From Coriobacteriaceae bacterium (lineage in GTDB: Bacteria; Actinomycetota; Coriobacteriia; Coriobacteriales; Coriobacteriaceae), in assembly GCA_025993015.1 (NCBI GenBank), contig DAJPFV010000001.1, forward strand, positions 1,488,001 through 1,552,000: a DNA stretch of 64,000 bases, written 5' to 3'. The notes beneath the pieces were generated by a model. It saw only the letters and a list, made by a program, of their open reading frames with translations. It did not search any database and was not told the DNA's origin. A program made the position numbers and the translations under genes. Positions 10,358 to 19,144 of the stretch are shown piece by piece (positions within the stretch are counted from its first letter, which is position 1; every line of letters begins with the position of its first letter).

Positions 10358-11809
10358 ATGGACTACAAGGCAGTGTCCCAGCAAGTCGTCGACAACGTCG
10401 GCGGACTGGAGAACATCGAGGGCGCCACGCATTGCGTGACCCGTCTGCGTCTGGTGCTCAAGGATACGAGCAAATACAACAAGGCCGAGCTCGAGAACAT
10501 CGATGGCGTCAAGGGCGTGCTGTACAACAGCGGCCAGCTCATGATCATCTTCGGTACCGGTACCGTCAACAAGGTTTACGATGAGTTTATGGCTCTGACG
10601 GGCGTTAAGGAGATCAGTGCTTCCGAGGTCAAGGGCGCCGAGGCGGACAAGAAGGGCAAGTTCTTCTCGGTCCTCAAGGTATTCTCGGACATCTTTATCC
10701 CCATCATTCCCGCCTTCGTCGGCGCTGCAATCATCATCGGCCTTAAGTCGCTGATCGTTGCCAACGGCCTCTTTGGCATGGAGGGCAGCCTCGCCGATCA
10801 CAGCGAGTTCCTCAAGAACCTCGCAAGCTTCTTTGCCATTATCGCCACCACGTTCGACTACCTGCCTGTCCTGGTTATGTACAGCGCGGTCAAGCGTTTT
10901 GGCGGTAACCCGATCCTGGGCATCCTCGTCGGTATCGTCATGGTTCACCCGAGCCTTATGAACCGCAACACGTTCGTTATGGACCCGACGGGTGCTGAGT
11001 ACTGGAACTTCGGTCCGCTATCCATTCCCATGGTTGCTTTCCAGGGTGGCGTGTTCCCTGCAATCCTGACTGCCTGGTTTATGGCCAAGGTCGAAAAGAT
11101 TGCCCAGAAGTACATCCCCGAGGTCGTTTCGTTCGTCTTTGTCCCGACCGTTACCCTGATTCTTGCTAACGTCGCCCTGTTCACCGTGTTCGGCCCGCTC
11201 GGCAACCTGATCGGCGACGTCCTCGCCGGCGTAATCGATATCCTGTACAACAGGATGGGCGTCTTTGGTGCCTTTGTCTTCGCCGCGTTCCTGCAGCCGC
11301 TTGTCGTTACCGGTACGCATCAGTTCATCCAGGGTATCGAGGCAAACCTCGTTGCCACGACTGGCTTCAACTACATCCAGGCCATCTGGTCGGTTTCCAT
11401 CATCGCCCAGGGCGGCGGCGCCATCGGCATGTACCTCATTCACAAGAAGCATTCCAAAGAGCGCAACATCTGCATGTCTTCCTTTATCCCGACGCTGGTC
11501 GGTATCTCCGAGCCCGCTATCTTTGCTGCAAACATGCGCTACTCGATTATTCCGTTCATCTGCGCATGCATCGGTGCAGGCTGCGGCGGTGCCTTCGTCA
11601 AGCTCTTTGAGGTGCGCGCTATCGGTCAGGGTCTGACCGGCGTGCTTGGCCTGCTCATCGTCACGCCCGAGACCCTCGTGTGGTATGTGGCTGGCAATCT
11701 CATCGCCTTTATCGTGCCGATCGTCTTGATCTTTGCCTACAACAAGGCAAAGGGCGTTCCGACCACCGATGAAGAGGGCGCTGGCGCTGGCTTCGATGTA
11801 AGCTTCTAG
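10358..11809 (+). CDS. PTS sugar transporter, EIIBC components (sucrose/beta-glucoside group)
   Basis: 483 aa. The N-terminal EIIB domain carries the phosphocysteine in GATHCVTRLR (Cys26). A linker at about 90-105 leads into the multi-pass EIIC domain with the conserved substrate-loop segment GTHQFIQGIEA. No EIIA domain is fused, so phosphate must come from an EIIA encoded elsewhere. ATG 10358 is chosen (GGAGAGG three bases upstream) over ATG 10346. With GH32 genes on both sides, sucrose or another fructoside is the likely substrate, delivered as the 6-phosphate. Confidence 0.93.
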   Translation: MDYKAVSQQVVDNVGGLENIEGATHCVTRLRLVLKDTSKYNKAELENIDGVKGVLYNSGQLMIIFGTGTVNKVYDEFMALTGVKEISASEVKGAEADKKGKFFSVLKVFSDIFIPIIPAFVGAAIIIGLKSLIVANGLFGMEGSLADHSEFLKNLASFFAIIATTFDYLPVLVMYSAVKRFGGNPILGILVGIVMVHPSLMNRNTFVMDPTGAEYWNFGPLSIPMVAFQGGVFPAILTAWFMAKVEKIAQKYIPEVVSFVFVPTVTLILANVALFTVFGPLGNLIGDVLAGVIDILYNRMGVFGAFVFAAFLQPLVVTGTHQFIQGIEANLVATTGFNYIQAIWSVSIIAQGGGAIGMYLIHKKHSKERNICMSSFIPTLVGISEPAIFAANMRYSIIPFICACIGAGCGGAFVKLFEVRAIGQGLTGVLGLLIVTPETLVWYVAGNLIAFIVPIVLIFAYNKAKGVPTTDEEGAGAGFDVSF

Positions 11810-11848
11810 TTGAGCCGCTCAGTGTAATGTGCGGATAAGTCCATTTGA

Positions 11849-11890
11849 GGAAGGGCGTTCGGCTCGTGTGAGTCGAGCGTCCTTTCCTAT
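11849..11890 (+). terminator. Hairpin between PTS and invertase genes
   Basis: AGGAAGG and CCTTTCCT arms enclose inner CG-rich pairs (TTCG, CTC/GAG). There is no strong T-run, so it is more likely a processing or partial-termination element than a full stop. Confidence 0.4.
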
Positions 11891-11904
11891 AGACGAGAAG
11901 GTCA

Positions 11905-13353
11905 ATGGCGATGTTTAATCAAAAAAATAAGGTGACACGCGCGGACTATGAGCAGTGGCGTGCCGGACAAGATGAGACGGCGGCTCGCATCGCGTCCGAC
12001 CCCGATAGGCTTCTGTTCCATGTGGAGCCTGAGCTTGGCTGGCTCAATGACCCCAACGGTTTGGTGCAGATTGGTGATACGTATCACATCTATCATCAAT
12101 ACGATCCGTTCGATGCTGCGCATGGCGGTCCAGTGCTTTGGAACCATCTGACGACAAAGGATTTTGTGACGTACGAGAATCACGGCCCTGTGCTGTTCCC
12201 CGATTCCGATTTGGATTCGAACGGAGCGTATTCTGGTTCTGCCTTTGTACGCGATGGCAAGATTCACTACTTCTATACCGGCAACGTCAAGCATTTTGAC
12301 CGCGATGATTACGACTACGTGTTGACGGGCCGTGAGCAAAACCAGATTCATATGGTTGCCGAGAATCCCGACGAATTGGGCGAGAAGTGCATAGCTGTTG
12401 GACCGGTCGATTACCCCGACGATATCGGTACGCACGTGCGCGACCCCAAGATCCTTGAGCGCGACGGTATCTACTACATGGTTCTGGGCGCTCGTACGAA
12501 AGACGATCGCGGCTGCGTGCTTGTCTATACCTCGCGCGATCTAGAGGACTGGAACTATGCGACGCGTATTGAGCTGGGCGAGAAGTTTGGCTTTATGTGG
12601 GAGTGCCCCGATCTGTTTGAGCTCGATGGTGAGCTTATTCTCGTTTGCTGTCCGCAGGGTGTGCCTGCCGATGGTTGGCGTTACCGCAATCCGCATCAGT
12701 GCGTGTGGTTCCCCATCGAGGCCGATTGGGAGGCGCCGAGCTTTAAAATCGTCGGGCAGGGCATGCCCCCGATGGTCGATGCCGGTTTTGATTTCTATGC
12801 TCCGCAGTCCTTTGAGGATGCTGCAGGCCGGCGTTTGATGATCGGATGGTCGGGTTGTCCCGATGCGACGGCAGAAAGCCCGACGGTGGCGCGCGGGTGG
12901 CAGTGCGCGTTGACGGTGCCGCGAGAGCTGAGCATGCGCGATGGTAAGCTCTGCCAGCAGCCGGCGCACGAGATTGAGAGGATGCGCGGCGACTGCGTTC
13001 GCGCGACAGGCGGTGAAACCGTTGAGGAGCCGGGCCGCCTGTTTGATCTTGTGGTTTCCTGTGAGGGCACCAAGATGGTCGAGCTCGAAATCCGCAAGGG
13101 TGTCTTTGTGCGCTATGCAGGCGGGATGCTTACCCTCGACATGGGTGACGAAGGCTATGGGCGCGACCAGAGGTCGATCGAGCTCAGCGAGCTTCGCGAC
13201 CTGCGCGTGCTTTCGGACACTACGATTGTCGAGATTTTTGCAAATGGCGGCGAGGCGGCACTTACGAGCCGTACCTATTCGCCGGCGGTTTCGGCGATGG
13301 GGTTGCATGCCGAGGGTGCGGCATCGATGAATTTCTACCGCCTCGTGCATTAA
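11905..13353 (+). CDS. scrB: Sucrose-6-phosphate hydrolase (GH32 invertase)
   Basis: 482 aa with the full canonical GH32 set: nucleophile Asp49 in WLNDPNG, transition-state Asp180 in VRDP, and acid/base Glu233 in ECPD. No signal peptide is present, so it acts in the cytoplasm. It would cleave sucrose-6-phosphate delivered by the adjacent PTS to glucose-6-phosphate and fructose. AGAAGG precedes ATG 11905. It is the last gene of the fructoside cluster, in the same orientation as the LacI, GH32 and PTS genes. The exact substrate is inferred from context. Confidence 0.9.
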   Translation: MAMFNQKNKVTRADYEQWRAGQDETAARIASDPDRLLFHVEPELGWLNDPNGLVQIGDTYHIYHQYDPFDAAHGGPVLWNHLTTKDFVTYENHGPVLFPDSDLDSNGAYSGSAFVRDGKIHYFYTGNVKHFDRDDYDYVLTGREQNQIHMVAENPDELGEKCIAVGPVDYPDDIGTHVRDPKILERDGIYYMVLGARTKDDRGCVLVYTSRDLEDWNYATRIELGEKFGFMWECPDLFELDGELILVCCPQGVPADGWRYRNPHQCVWFPIEADWEAPSFKIVGQGMPPMVDAGFDFYAPQSFEDAAGRRLMIGWSGCPDATAESPTVARGWQCALTVPRELSMRDGKLCQQPAHEIERMRGDCVRATGGETVEEPGRLFDLVVSCEGTKMVELEIRKGVFVRYAGGMLTLDMGDEGYGRDQRSIELSELRDLRVLSDTTIVEIFANGGEAALTSRTYSPAVSAMGLHAEGAASMNFYRLVH

Positions 13354-13473
13354 CCGTGCATGGGGCACGATTGGACTTGCTGGGCGAAATGAATCGCAGT
13401 TGCCGCGGCTAGCTACCGTTTATCGCGTATAGCGACCGTTTGCGGAGTAAGTAACACTTAGTAATAAACCGTG

Positions 13474-13561
13474 TAGAATCTCAGGTTAGCACGGAGTTTT
13501 CCAGGGAGACGCTGTCCTTTGTTGTGCGCAAGGGGCGGCGTCTCTTTGGCGCTTGGACGCC
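13474..13561 (+). promoter_or_regulatory. degV leader with overlapping hairpins
   Basis: A -10-like TAGAAT lies at 13474-13479. AGACGC (13507-13512) can pair with GCGTCT (13538-13543), while GGCGTC (13537-13542) can instead pair with GACGCC (13556-13561). The two hairpins exclude each other, as in an attenuator, but the effector is unknown and this may be chance. Confidence 0.3.
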
Positions 13562-13629
13562 GTTGTGCAACAGTGCGGCGGCGCGTGCCATGTATTGAAA
13601 AGCCAATGTCGAGATGGGTCGTGATAATA

Positions 13630-14484
13630 ATGGGCAAGTACGTAATCGTGGTTGAGTCTGGGTCGGATGTGACGCCGGAGCTCTGCGAGCGCTACGGCAT
13701 CGTGCGCGTGCCCATGCATGTCACGATTGGTGACGAGACCGTCGAGGACGGCTCCATCGATCCACTCGAGATTTACTCGCGCTGCAACGAGTTTGGCGTA
13801 ATGCCCAAGACCAGCGGCTGCGCGCCTGCAGATTTTGCGCACGTATATGACCGTATCCATGCCGAGCAGCCCGATGCGACCATTCTGCATCTTGCGTACT
13901 CCGAAGTCACGACTTGCTCGCATCAGTCCTCCAAGATTGCGGCTAAGGGCCGCGACTACGTATTCTCCATGGATACGCGTTTTGTCTCGGTGGGCCAGTC
14001 GCTCGTTGCCGTCGAGACCGCCAAATACATCGAGGCTCACCCCGACGCCACCGTCGACGAGATCTTTGCATTTACGAACTCCGTCATGGACCGCGTGCTG
14101 CTGGGCTTTGTTCCTACCGACCTGGCCTTTCTTAAGGCGGGCGGTCGTCTGTCCAACGTCGCGTTCCTTGGCGCCCACCTGCTCAAGATTAAGCCCTGCA
14201 TTGAGGTGACGGGCGGTAAGTTTGTGGCGACCAAGAAGTTCCGCGGCTCTATGCTCAAGTGCGCCCGCGCCTTTATTGACCACATGGTTGAGAAGGGCGA
14301 GATTGACTACTCGCACATTGGCCTGGCGTATTCGGTAGGCCTTTCCCAGGAGCTGCGCGACGACATGGAAGTCTATGCGCACGACCTGGGCTTTAAGGAC
14401 GTTACCTGGACTCAGGTCGGTGGCGTCATCTCGAGCCATTGCGGCCCGACCGCCTTCGGTGCGGTGCTCACGCTTAAAGCGTAA
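13630..14484 (+). CDS. DegV-family fatty-acid-binding protein
   Basis: 284 aa. It has the DegV layout: an N-terminal beta strand and SGSD motif (VVESGSDVTPEL), the conserved TSGCAP segment near residue 60, and a C-terminal GPTAFG motif. Family members bind fatty acids, and in Gram-positive bacteria they hand them to fatty-acid kinase. The start is uncertain: in-frame ATG 13606, GTG 13621 and ATG 13630 are all possible and none has a strong ribosome site. 13630 best matches the usual family start. It sits alone between the sugar cluster and pflA. Confidence 0.88.
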   Translation: MGKYVIVVESGSDVTPELCERYGIVRVPMHVTIGDETVEDGSIDPLEIYSRCNEFGVMPKTSGCAPADFAHVYDRIHAEQPDATILHLAYSEVTTCSHQSSKIAAKGRDYVFSMDTRFVSVGQSLVAVETAKYIEAHPDATVDEIFAFTNSVMDRVLLGFVPTDLAFLKAGGRLSNVAFLGAHLLKIKPCIEVTGGKFVATKKFRGSMLKCARAFIDHMVEKGEIDYSHIGLAYSVGLSQELRDDMEVYAHDLGFKDVTWTQVGGVISSHCGPTAFGAVLTLKA

Positions 14485-14562
14485 AGGCTGTAGGCGAGCA
14501 TTCTTCGGCTTCACATCTCGACATGGGCTCCCGTCACGGTAATGGGGGATAGATTAAAACGT

Positions 14563-14611
14563 GCCATTCTAGCCCGAGACGTTTAAACGCAAACGTATGG
14601 GCTAGAATGGC
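14563..14611. promoter_or_regulatory. 13-bp perfect inverted repeat upstream of pflA
   Basis: GCCATTCTAGCCC (14563-14575) is exactly inverted at 14599-14611, with a 23-bp spacer. It ends 46 bp before the pflA start and overlaps a TAGAAT-like box in the right arm, so it is a plausible operator for anaerobic or formate-linked control. Confidence 0.5.
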
Positions 14612-14657
14612 TCTGGCATTTATGTAGCTAAAACCAATGAGAGGCAAGGTAGCGGGA

Positions 14658-15476
14658 ATGGCTGAGATGACGCTCGAGGGTGTGGACGCTCGTCCCGAGG
14701 ACTCTGCGTTTGCCCTGGGCCGCGTACATTCGATTGAGACGATGGGAACGGTCGATGGACCTGGCATCCGCTTTGTGGTGTTTGTTCAGGGCTGCCCCAT
14801 GCGCTGTGCGTATTGCCACAACCCCGATACCTGGTCGGTTAACGGCGGTACCATGGTGACCGTCGAGCACCTGATGGACGAGTTCCAGAGCAACCATGAG
14901 TTTTACCGCAGCGGTGGTATTACGGTATCCGGCGGCGAGCCGCTCCTGCAGCCCGCGTTTTTAGCCGACCTGTTCCGCGCCATGCACAATAACCCCGATG
15001 GTCGCGTGCATACCTGCTTGGATAGCTGCGGCTATGCGTTCGATCCCGCGCATCCCGAGAAGTTCGATGCCGTACTCAACGAGACCGACATGGTGCTGCT
15101 TGACATTAAACACGCCGATCCCGTCGAGCATAAAAAGCTGACCGGTTGCGATCCCGCACGCATCCTGGCGTTTGGTGATGAGCTTGCCCGTCGCAAGATT
15201 AAGGTCGTTATCCGCCACGTGGTGGTGCCCGGCATTACCGATACGGTTGAGGAGTGCGAGGCACTCGGTCGTCTGATTGCCCCGTGGCATAACGTGGTGG
15301 GCCTGGAGATGCTGCCGTATCACACGATGGGCGTCGTCAAGTATGAGCAGCTGGGGATTCCCTATAAGCTCGAGGGCGTTCCCCAGATGGATACCGCGCG
15401 CATGCCCGAGCTACGCAACGCCGTCATGATGGGCATGAAAAAGCGCCGCGCGGAACTCAAAAACGCTATCGGCTAG
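14658..15476 (+). CDS. pflA: Pyruvate formate-lyase activating enzyme (radical SAM)
   Basis: 272 aa. The [4Fe-4S] ligands are Cys46, Cys50 and Cys53 (CPMRCAYC), preceded by the family motif MGTVDGPGIR. It uses S-adenosylmethionine to place the radical on glycine of PFL, here predicted to be Gly58 of the separate 83-aa subunit. ATG 14658 is preferred (AAGG upstream); ATG 14637 has no ribosome site. In many bacteria pflA follows pflB directly. Here about 7 kb of sugar-uptake and DegV genes lie between them. Confidence 0.94.
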   Translation: MAEMTLEGVDARPEDSAFALGRVHSIETMGTVDGPGIRFVVFVQGCPMRCAYCHNPDTWSVNGGTMVTVEHLMDEFQSNHEFYRSGGITVSGGEPLLQPAFLADLFRAMHNNPDGRVHTCLDSCGYAFDPAHPEKFDAVLNETDMVLLDIKHADPVEHKKLTGCDPARILAFGDELARRKIKVVIRHVVVPGITDTVEECEALGRLIAPWHNVVGLEMLPYHTMGVVKYEQLGIPYKLEGVPQMDTARMPELRNAVMMGMKKRRAELKNAIG

Positions 15477-15497
15477 CGAGCCATTTTCGCTCCCCAA

Positions 15498-15532
15498 GGG
15501 CACTCATTGGGGACAGACTTAAATGAGTGCCC
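15498..15532. repeat. GGGACAG-loop inverted repeat, GGGCACTCATT stem
   Basis: Arms GGGCACTCATT (15498-15508) and its complement (15522-15532) surround a loop containing GGGGACAGACTTA. The loop matches the AGGGACAGGTTTA loop of the copies at 32585 and 40220 although the stem is quite different. Confidence 0.55.
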
Positions 15533-15567
15533 CTGGGCGCCAAGTTGATTGCCAAAGAGCCCCGTCA

Positions 15568-15634
15568 AGTTGCGGTGGAATAGTTCTTGTTTTTTGGCTT
15601 ATGCCGCCCAAACAGGAACTATTCCACCGCAACT
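15568..15634. repeat. AGTTGCGGTG inverted repeat, copy 1
   Basis: Perfect 19-bp arms AGTTGCGGTGGAATAGTTC (15568-15586) and 15616-15634 around a 29-nt loop. It lies between pflA and the serine hydrolase gene. Other copies are at 32988 and 41274. Confidence 0.7.
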
Positions 15635-15793
15635 GCGTTTTGGGCGGAGATGCGCAACAGAATCGGTGTATTTGCATAGAAACGCTTGTGGTTTCTTTAA
15701 AGACGCCTTAAACGCCGCTGAATATCTTTGGAAAGAAATGCCTGCTCGGTATTATGCTGCTCGTATATAAAACGGTAGCAATCAGGAGACCGC

Positions 15794-16924
15794 GTGCGAA
15801 ATAACGCATCGCGGGACGAGTATGTGCCGCAGCATAGCAGCAGATATGAGACGAAGGGCACGTCTTCGCGTGGCCTCGCTGACGCTCGCATCCGCGTGAC
15901 GAAGATTGCTGCCATTGGGATGCTAACGTTGGCGGTTATTATCCTCGGAATTACCGCCAAAACCTACGCGTCGGAGCGAATGGCACACTCAGATGCGTCA
16001 ACGGTGCAGACGCAAAACAAAAAGGTCTCTGAATCTAAAGCCACCGCAAGTCAAACCCTGTCGACAGCGAGCCTCAAGACGAGGCTTTCGAAGGCGGACT
16101 TTAACGATATTCCCTCAGGCGATACCGTGCAGACCTTCTCACTGGTTGATGACCAGATCCCCGCCCTGGAGGATGAGAGCCTCGCCGCGCTCCAAGATGC
16201 CCTTGACCAGGCCAAGGAATTGGGCGATATGGGCGTGGTGTTTTACGATCTGTCGAGCGGCAAGGGCGTGACGTATAACGCGGACGCCGAGGTGTACGGT
16301 GCGAGCAGCTATAAGGCGCTCTATGTGCTCTACGTCTGCGAATCTCTGGTCGAGACGGGCCAGGTCTCACTCGATGATTCCCTTGGCACCTATGGCGGCT
16401 ACAACATGGGCTGGCAGACGGTGCGCGACCTGATCGAGGCCGCGGTCGTTAATTCGGACAACGATTCGTTTATCGCGTTGCGTGCGGCGTTTGACCGTGT
16501 CGGTTACGAGGATTGGATTGCCGCACTCGGCGTCGAAGACGAGGTCGCGCTCGATCCGATGAGTGATTTTCCCACTTATTGCCCGCGCACCTCGGCCAAG
16601 TTGTGGTGCGAGATGAGCGAGTATCTGAGCCATGATACCGAGACGTCACAATGGCTGTCGGGCCTTCTGGCCTCTACGGCCCGATCGTTTATTCGTGACG
16701 GCATTGCGGACGACCAAGCCTTGGTGCGCAACAAGGCAGGCTGGATTAGCGAGGATGGTTGCTATTCGACATGCGATGCGGGCCTTATCGACATCGATGG
16801 CCGTACCTATGTCATGAGCATCATGACATCGATGCCGTGGAGCGACCGCTCGAGCGAGGTCACGGCTGCGATGCAAAGGCTCTGTTTGATACGCGAGCTG
16901 CGCTGGCCTAGCGTGTTCGTTTGA
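15794..16924 (+). CDS. Membrane-anchored serine hydrolase (class A beta-lactamase fold)
   Basis: 376 aa. A basic N-terminus precedes one TM segment at residues about 38-56, then a Ser/Thr-rich linker, then the catalytic domain outside the cell. The active-site SxxK motif is S171-S-Y-K174, the SDN motif is near 220, and a KAG variant of the third KTG-type motif is near 315. The long linker and tethering suggest a cell-wall hydrolase, transpeptidase-like or penicillin-recognising enzyme rather than a secreted resistance enzyme. The start is GTG 15794, with AGGAGA at 15784. This function is inferred from fold motifs only. Confidence 0.85.
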   Translation: MRNNASRDEYVPQHSSRYETKGTSSRGLADARIRVTKIAAIGMLTLAVIILGITAKTYASERMAHSDASTVQTQNKKVSESKATASQTLSTASLKTRLSKADFNDIPSGDTVQTFSLVDDQIPALEDESLAALQDALDQAKELGDMGVVFYDLSSGKGVTYNADAEVYGASSYKALYVLYVCESLVETGQVSLDDSLGTYGGYNMGWQTVRDLIEAAVVNSDNDSFIALRAAFDRVGYEDWIAALGVEDEVALDPMSDFPTYCPRTSAKLWCEMSEYLSHDTETSQWLSGLLASTARSFIRDGIADDQALVRNKAGWISEDGCYSTCDAGLIDIDGRTYVMSIMTSMPWSDRSSEVTAAMQRLCLIRELRWPSVFV

Positions 16925-16989
16925 CGAGGTCAAACAAAATGCTGGTACCATACCGTGGTTGAGAATTTCGTATAGGTTTGGGGAATGGC

Positions 16990-17730
16990 ATGGCTACCAT
17001 CGCGATTATCGGTGCACTCGAAAAAGAGATCATGCAGATTAAGGAAGAGCTGAGCGACGTTTGCGAGGCACAGGAGGCAGGCTTGACCGTTGTGAGCGGT
17101 GAGTTCGACGGCCTGACGCTTGTCGCCACGACGGCGGGCATGGGCACGGTAAACGCCGCTGCTGCGACGCAGCACCTCATTAGCAAGTATGCTCCACAGG
17201 CAGTTGTGTTTTCGGGCATTGCGGGCGGTTTGAACCCCAAGCTCCATATCGACGACGTGGTCATTGGCAAACGCCTACGCTATCTGGATACCGATACCGC
17301 GCTTATCGCCGAGTCTGCACCGGGGCTCGAGGAGTTTGGCTCGACGTCTGCGCTGGTTGATATCGCTGCCGATGTACTTGCTGAGCATGGGTTTGTTGAT
17401 GCTTCGACAAATGCGGCCGCCTCGAACGAGGGCGCAAAGCAGTTCCTGGTCGGCACGATTGCCACGGGCAACCGTTTTGTGACGGGCGCCGCCATGCGCA
17501 ACGACGCTATCGAGGCGACGCACGCCGATTGTGTCGGCATGGAGGGCGCGGCGATTGCCCATGTCGCAACTAAAAATGGTGTCGATTGCCTGGTGTTGCG
17601 CGCTATCAGCGATAATTGTGATGAGGCGTACGATGCGATTTGCGACCGCGAGTTCGACCTGTTCGAGTATGCTCGCACCGCGAGTGGCATTACGCTCGAT
17701 ATCGTTCGCCGTATCGCTGCTATCTATTAG
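16990..17730 (+). CDS. mtnN: 5'-methylthioadenosine/S-adenosylhomocysteine nucleosidase
   Basis: 246 aa. The family signatures are the N-terminal IIGALEKEI, the loop FSGIAGGLNP, and the C-terminal VGMEGAAIAHVA and AISDNCDE segments that carry the purine-binding and catalytic residues. It cleaves methylthioadenosine and S-adenosylhomocysteine, so it also clears 5'-deoxyadenosine-type by-products of radical SAM enzymes such as PflA nearby. ATG 16990 follows GGGGA; a TTG at 16978 is the alternative. Confidence 0.92.
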   Translation: MATIAIIGALEKEIMQIKEELSDVCEAQEAGLTVVSGEFDGLTLVATTAGMGTVNAAAATQHLISKYAPQAVVFSGIAGGLNPKLHIDDVVIGKRLRYLDTDTALIAESAPGLEEFGSTSALVDIAADVLAEHGFVDASTNAAASNEGAKQFLVGTIATGNRFVTGAAMRNDAIEATHADCVGMEGAAIAHVATKNGVDCLVLRAISDNCDEAYDAICDREFDLFEYARTASGITLDIVRRIAAIY

Positions 17731-17768
17731 CGCGCTCTTTTGTAAGAACCTACGACCAAGGAGTGTCC

Positions 17769-18359
17769 ATGGCCGATTCCATTAACTACCAGCTTGCCAA
17801 GTTCGTTGCCAGCTATGGCAAGGTTTCGCAGATTCCCGAGTCCACCTGCCCCGAGGTGAGCTTCGTCGGCCGCTCCAACGTGGGCAAGTCGTCGATCATG
17901 AACAAGCTTTTTGGCCGCAAGAACCTCGTCAAGGTCTCGAGCACACCGGGCAAGACGAGCAACATCAACTTCTTTGAGGCTGACGACGTGCACTTCGTCG
18001 ACCTGCCGGGTTATGGTTTCGCCCGTCGTTCCAAGGCCGAGCGTGACCGCTGGGCAGAACTTATCGGCGACTTCTTCGACTCGGAGCGCAGCTTTAACCT
18101 GGTCGTGTCGCTGGTGGATATTCGTCACGACCCGAGCAAACTCGACCATGACATGATCGACTACCTTCAGGGCAACGAGTTCAACTTTATCGTCTGCCTC
18201 ACCAAGGCAGACAAACTCAGCCGCACCCAGCAGGCCCGCCAGGCAGCAGCCATCAAAAAGCAGCTCAACGTCCCGGCCGAGAACGTAATCATCACAAGCT
18301 CCCAAACCGGCACCGGCATCGACGAACTCAAAAAGCGCATCGCCGAGGCCTGCCTCTAG
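17769..18359 (+). CDS. engB: Ribosome-biogenesis GTP-binding protein EngB/YsxC
   Basis: 196 aa, a TRAFAC GTPase: G1 GRSNVGKSS (residues about 34-42), G3 DLPGYGFA, G4 TKADKLS. Family members help large ribosomal subunit assembly. ATG 17769 follows AAGGAG. It lies 38 bp after mtnN and may be co-transcribed with it. Confidence 0.95.
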   Translation: MADSINYQLAKFVASYGKVSQIPESTCPEVSFVGRSNVGKSSIMNKLFGRKNLVKVSSTPGKTSNINFFEADDVHFVDLPGYGFARRSKAERDRWAELIGDFFDSERSFNLVVSLVDIRHDPSKLDHDMIDYLQGNEFNFIVCLTKADKLSRTQQARQAAAIKKQLNVPAENVIITSSQTGTGIDELKKRIAEACL

Positions 18360-18395
18360 TAAGGGCTCTTGGCAGGCAATAGTTTGCATCTATCT

Positions 18396-18442
18396 ATATC
18401 ACCCCAGTGATAGTTGTTGGTACACTATCACTGGGGTGATAT
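18396..18442. promoter_or_regulatory. 19-bp perfect inverted repeat upstream of the DUF3990 gene
   Basis: ATATCACCCCAGTGATAGT (18396-18414) is exactly inverted at 18424-18442 with a 9-bp spacer. A TACACT -10-like box falls at its centre (18421-18426) and the ribosome site GGAGG follows 9 bp later. This is the expected position for autoregulation by the downstream HTH protein. Confidence 0.65.
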
Positions 18443-18460
18443 TTGTATTTGGAGGTCACA

Positions 18461-19144
18461 ATGGAGCTTTGGCACGGGTCGGAGGTTGTTGTCGAGCATC
18501 CGTCGTTGGATAAATGCAGACAATTCAATGACTATGGGTGTGGGTTTTATTGCACGCCACATGAGGAAATGGCAATGGAGTGGGCATGTCGGACTGAGTC
18601 TGATGGCATTGCAAATCGATATGAACTTGATTTAGATGGCCTTTCGGTCTTGGATTTAGAGTCTGGGGAGTTTTCAATCCTCAATTGGCTTGCGATTTTG
18701 GCCGACAACCGGGAGTTTAATGTCTCGACGCCGCTAGCACGCGACGGACTTCGATTTCTGCTTGATAACTGTTTGATTGATATTTCTTCTTACGACGTTA
18801 TTCGGGGCTATCGTGCCGACGACTCGTATTTTTCTTTTGCAAGGCAGTTTGTTAATGGCATGATTTCGCTCCGACAACTTCAGCGCATTATGCGCCTGGG
18901 CGATCTAGGCATTCAATATGCTCTTATGAGTGAGCGCGCATTCTCGGCGATTAGATTCTGCGATTGGAAGCCGGCTTCGGGATCTGAGTTTTATCCCAAG
19001 CGTTTTGAGCGAGAGCAGAACGCTCGGCGCAAGTACTTGGACACGGTAAATGGATTTGATTCTGAAGGTATCGACATCAAGGATTTAATGGCGGGGAGGG
19101 TTGATTTGGATGATCCAAGAGTTAACGAGTTGTGGTCCGAGTAG
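18461..19144 (+). CDS. DUF3990-domain protein, candidate toxin of a toxin-antitoxin-like pair
   Basis: 227 aa. The N-terminal half shows the DUF3990 pattern: ELWHGS near residues 3-8, the GCGFYCTP block near 27-34, and a following MAMEWA helix. DUF3990 is thought to be an ADP-ribosyltransferase-like fold and is often paired with HTH antitoxins. ATG 18461 follows GGAGG by five bases. The next gene overlaps its 3' end by 35 bp and encodes an XRE protein. Lower GC than the neighbours suggests recent acquisition. Enzymatic activity is inference. Confidence 0.72.
   Translation: MELWHGSEVVVEHPSLDKCRQFNDYGCGFYCTPHEEMAMEWACRTESDGIANRYELDLDGLSVLDLESGEFSILNWLAILADNREFNVSTPLARDGLRFLLDNCLIDISSYDVIRGYRADDSYFSFARQFVNGMISLRQLQRIMRLGDLGIQYALMSERAFSAIRFCDWKPASGSEFYPKRFEREQNARRKYLDTVNGFDSEGIDIKDLMAGRVDLDDPRVNELWSE

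Noticed and set aside
15523..15770. Two short frames between pflA and the serine hydrolase gene
   Set aside because: They span an AGTTGCGGTG inverted repeat and have no ribosome site.
18396..18442. Invertible promoter (phase switch)
   Set aside because: The 9-bp spacer between arms is too short for known inversion by site-specific recombinases, and no invertase gene is nearby; the same applies to 61821-61874.
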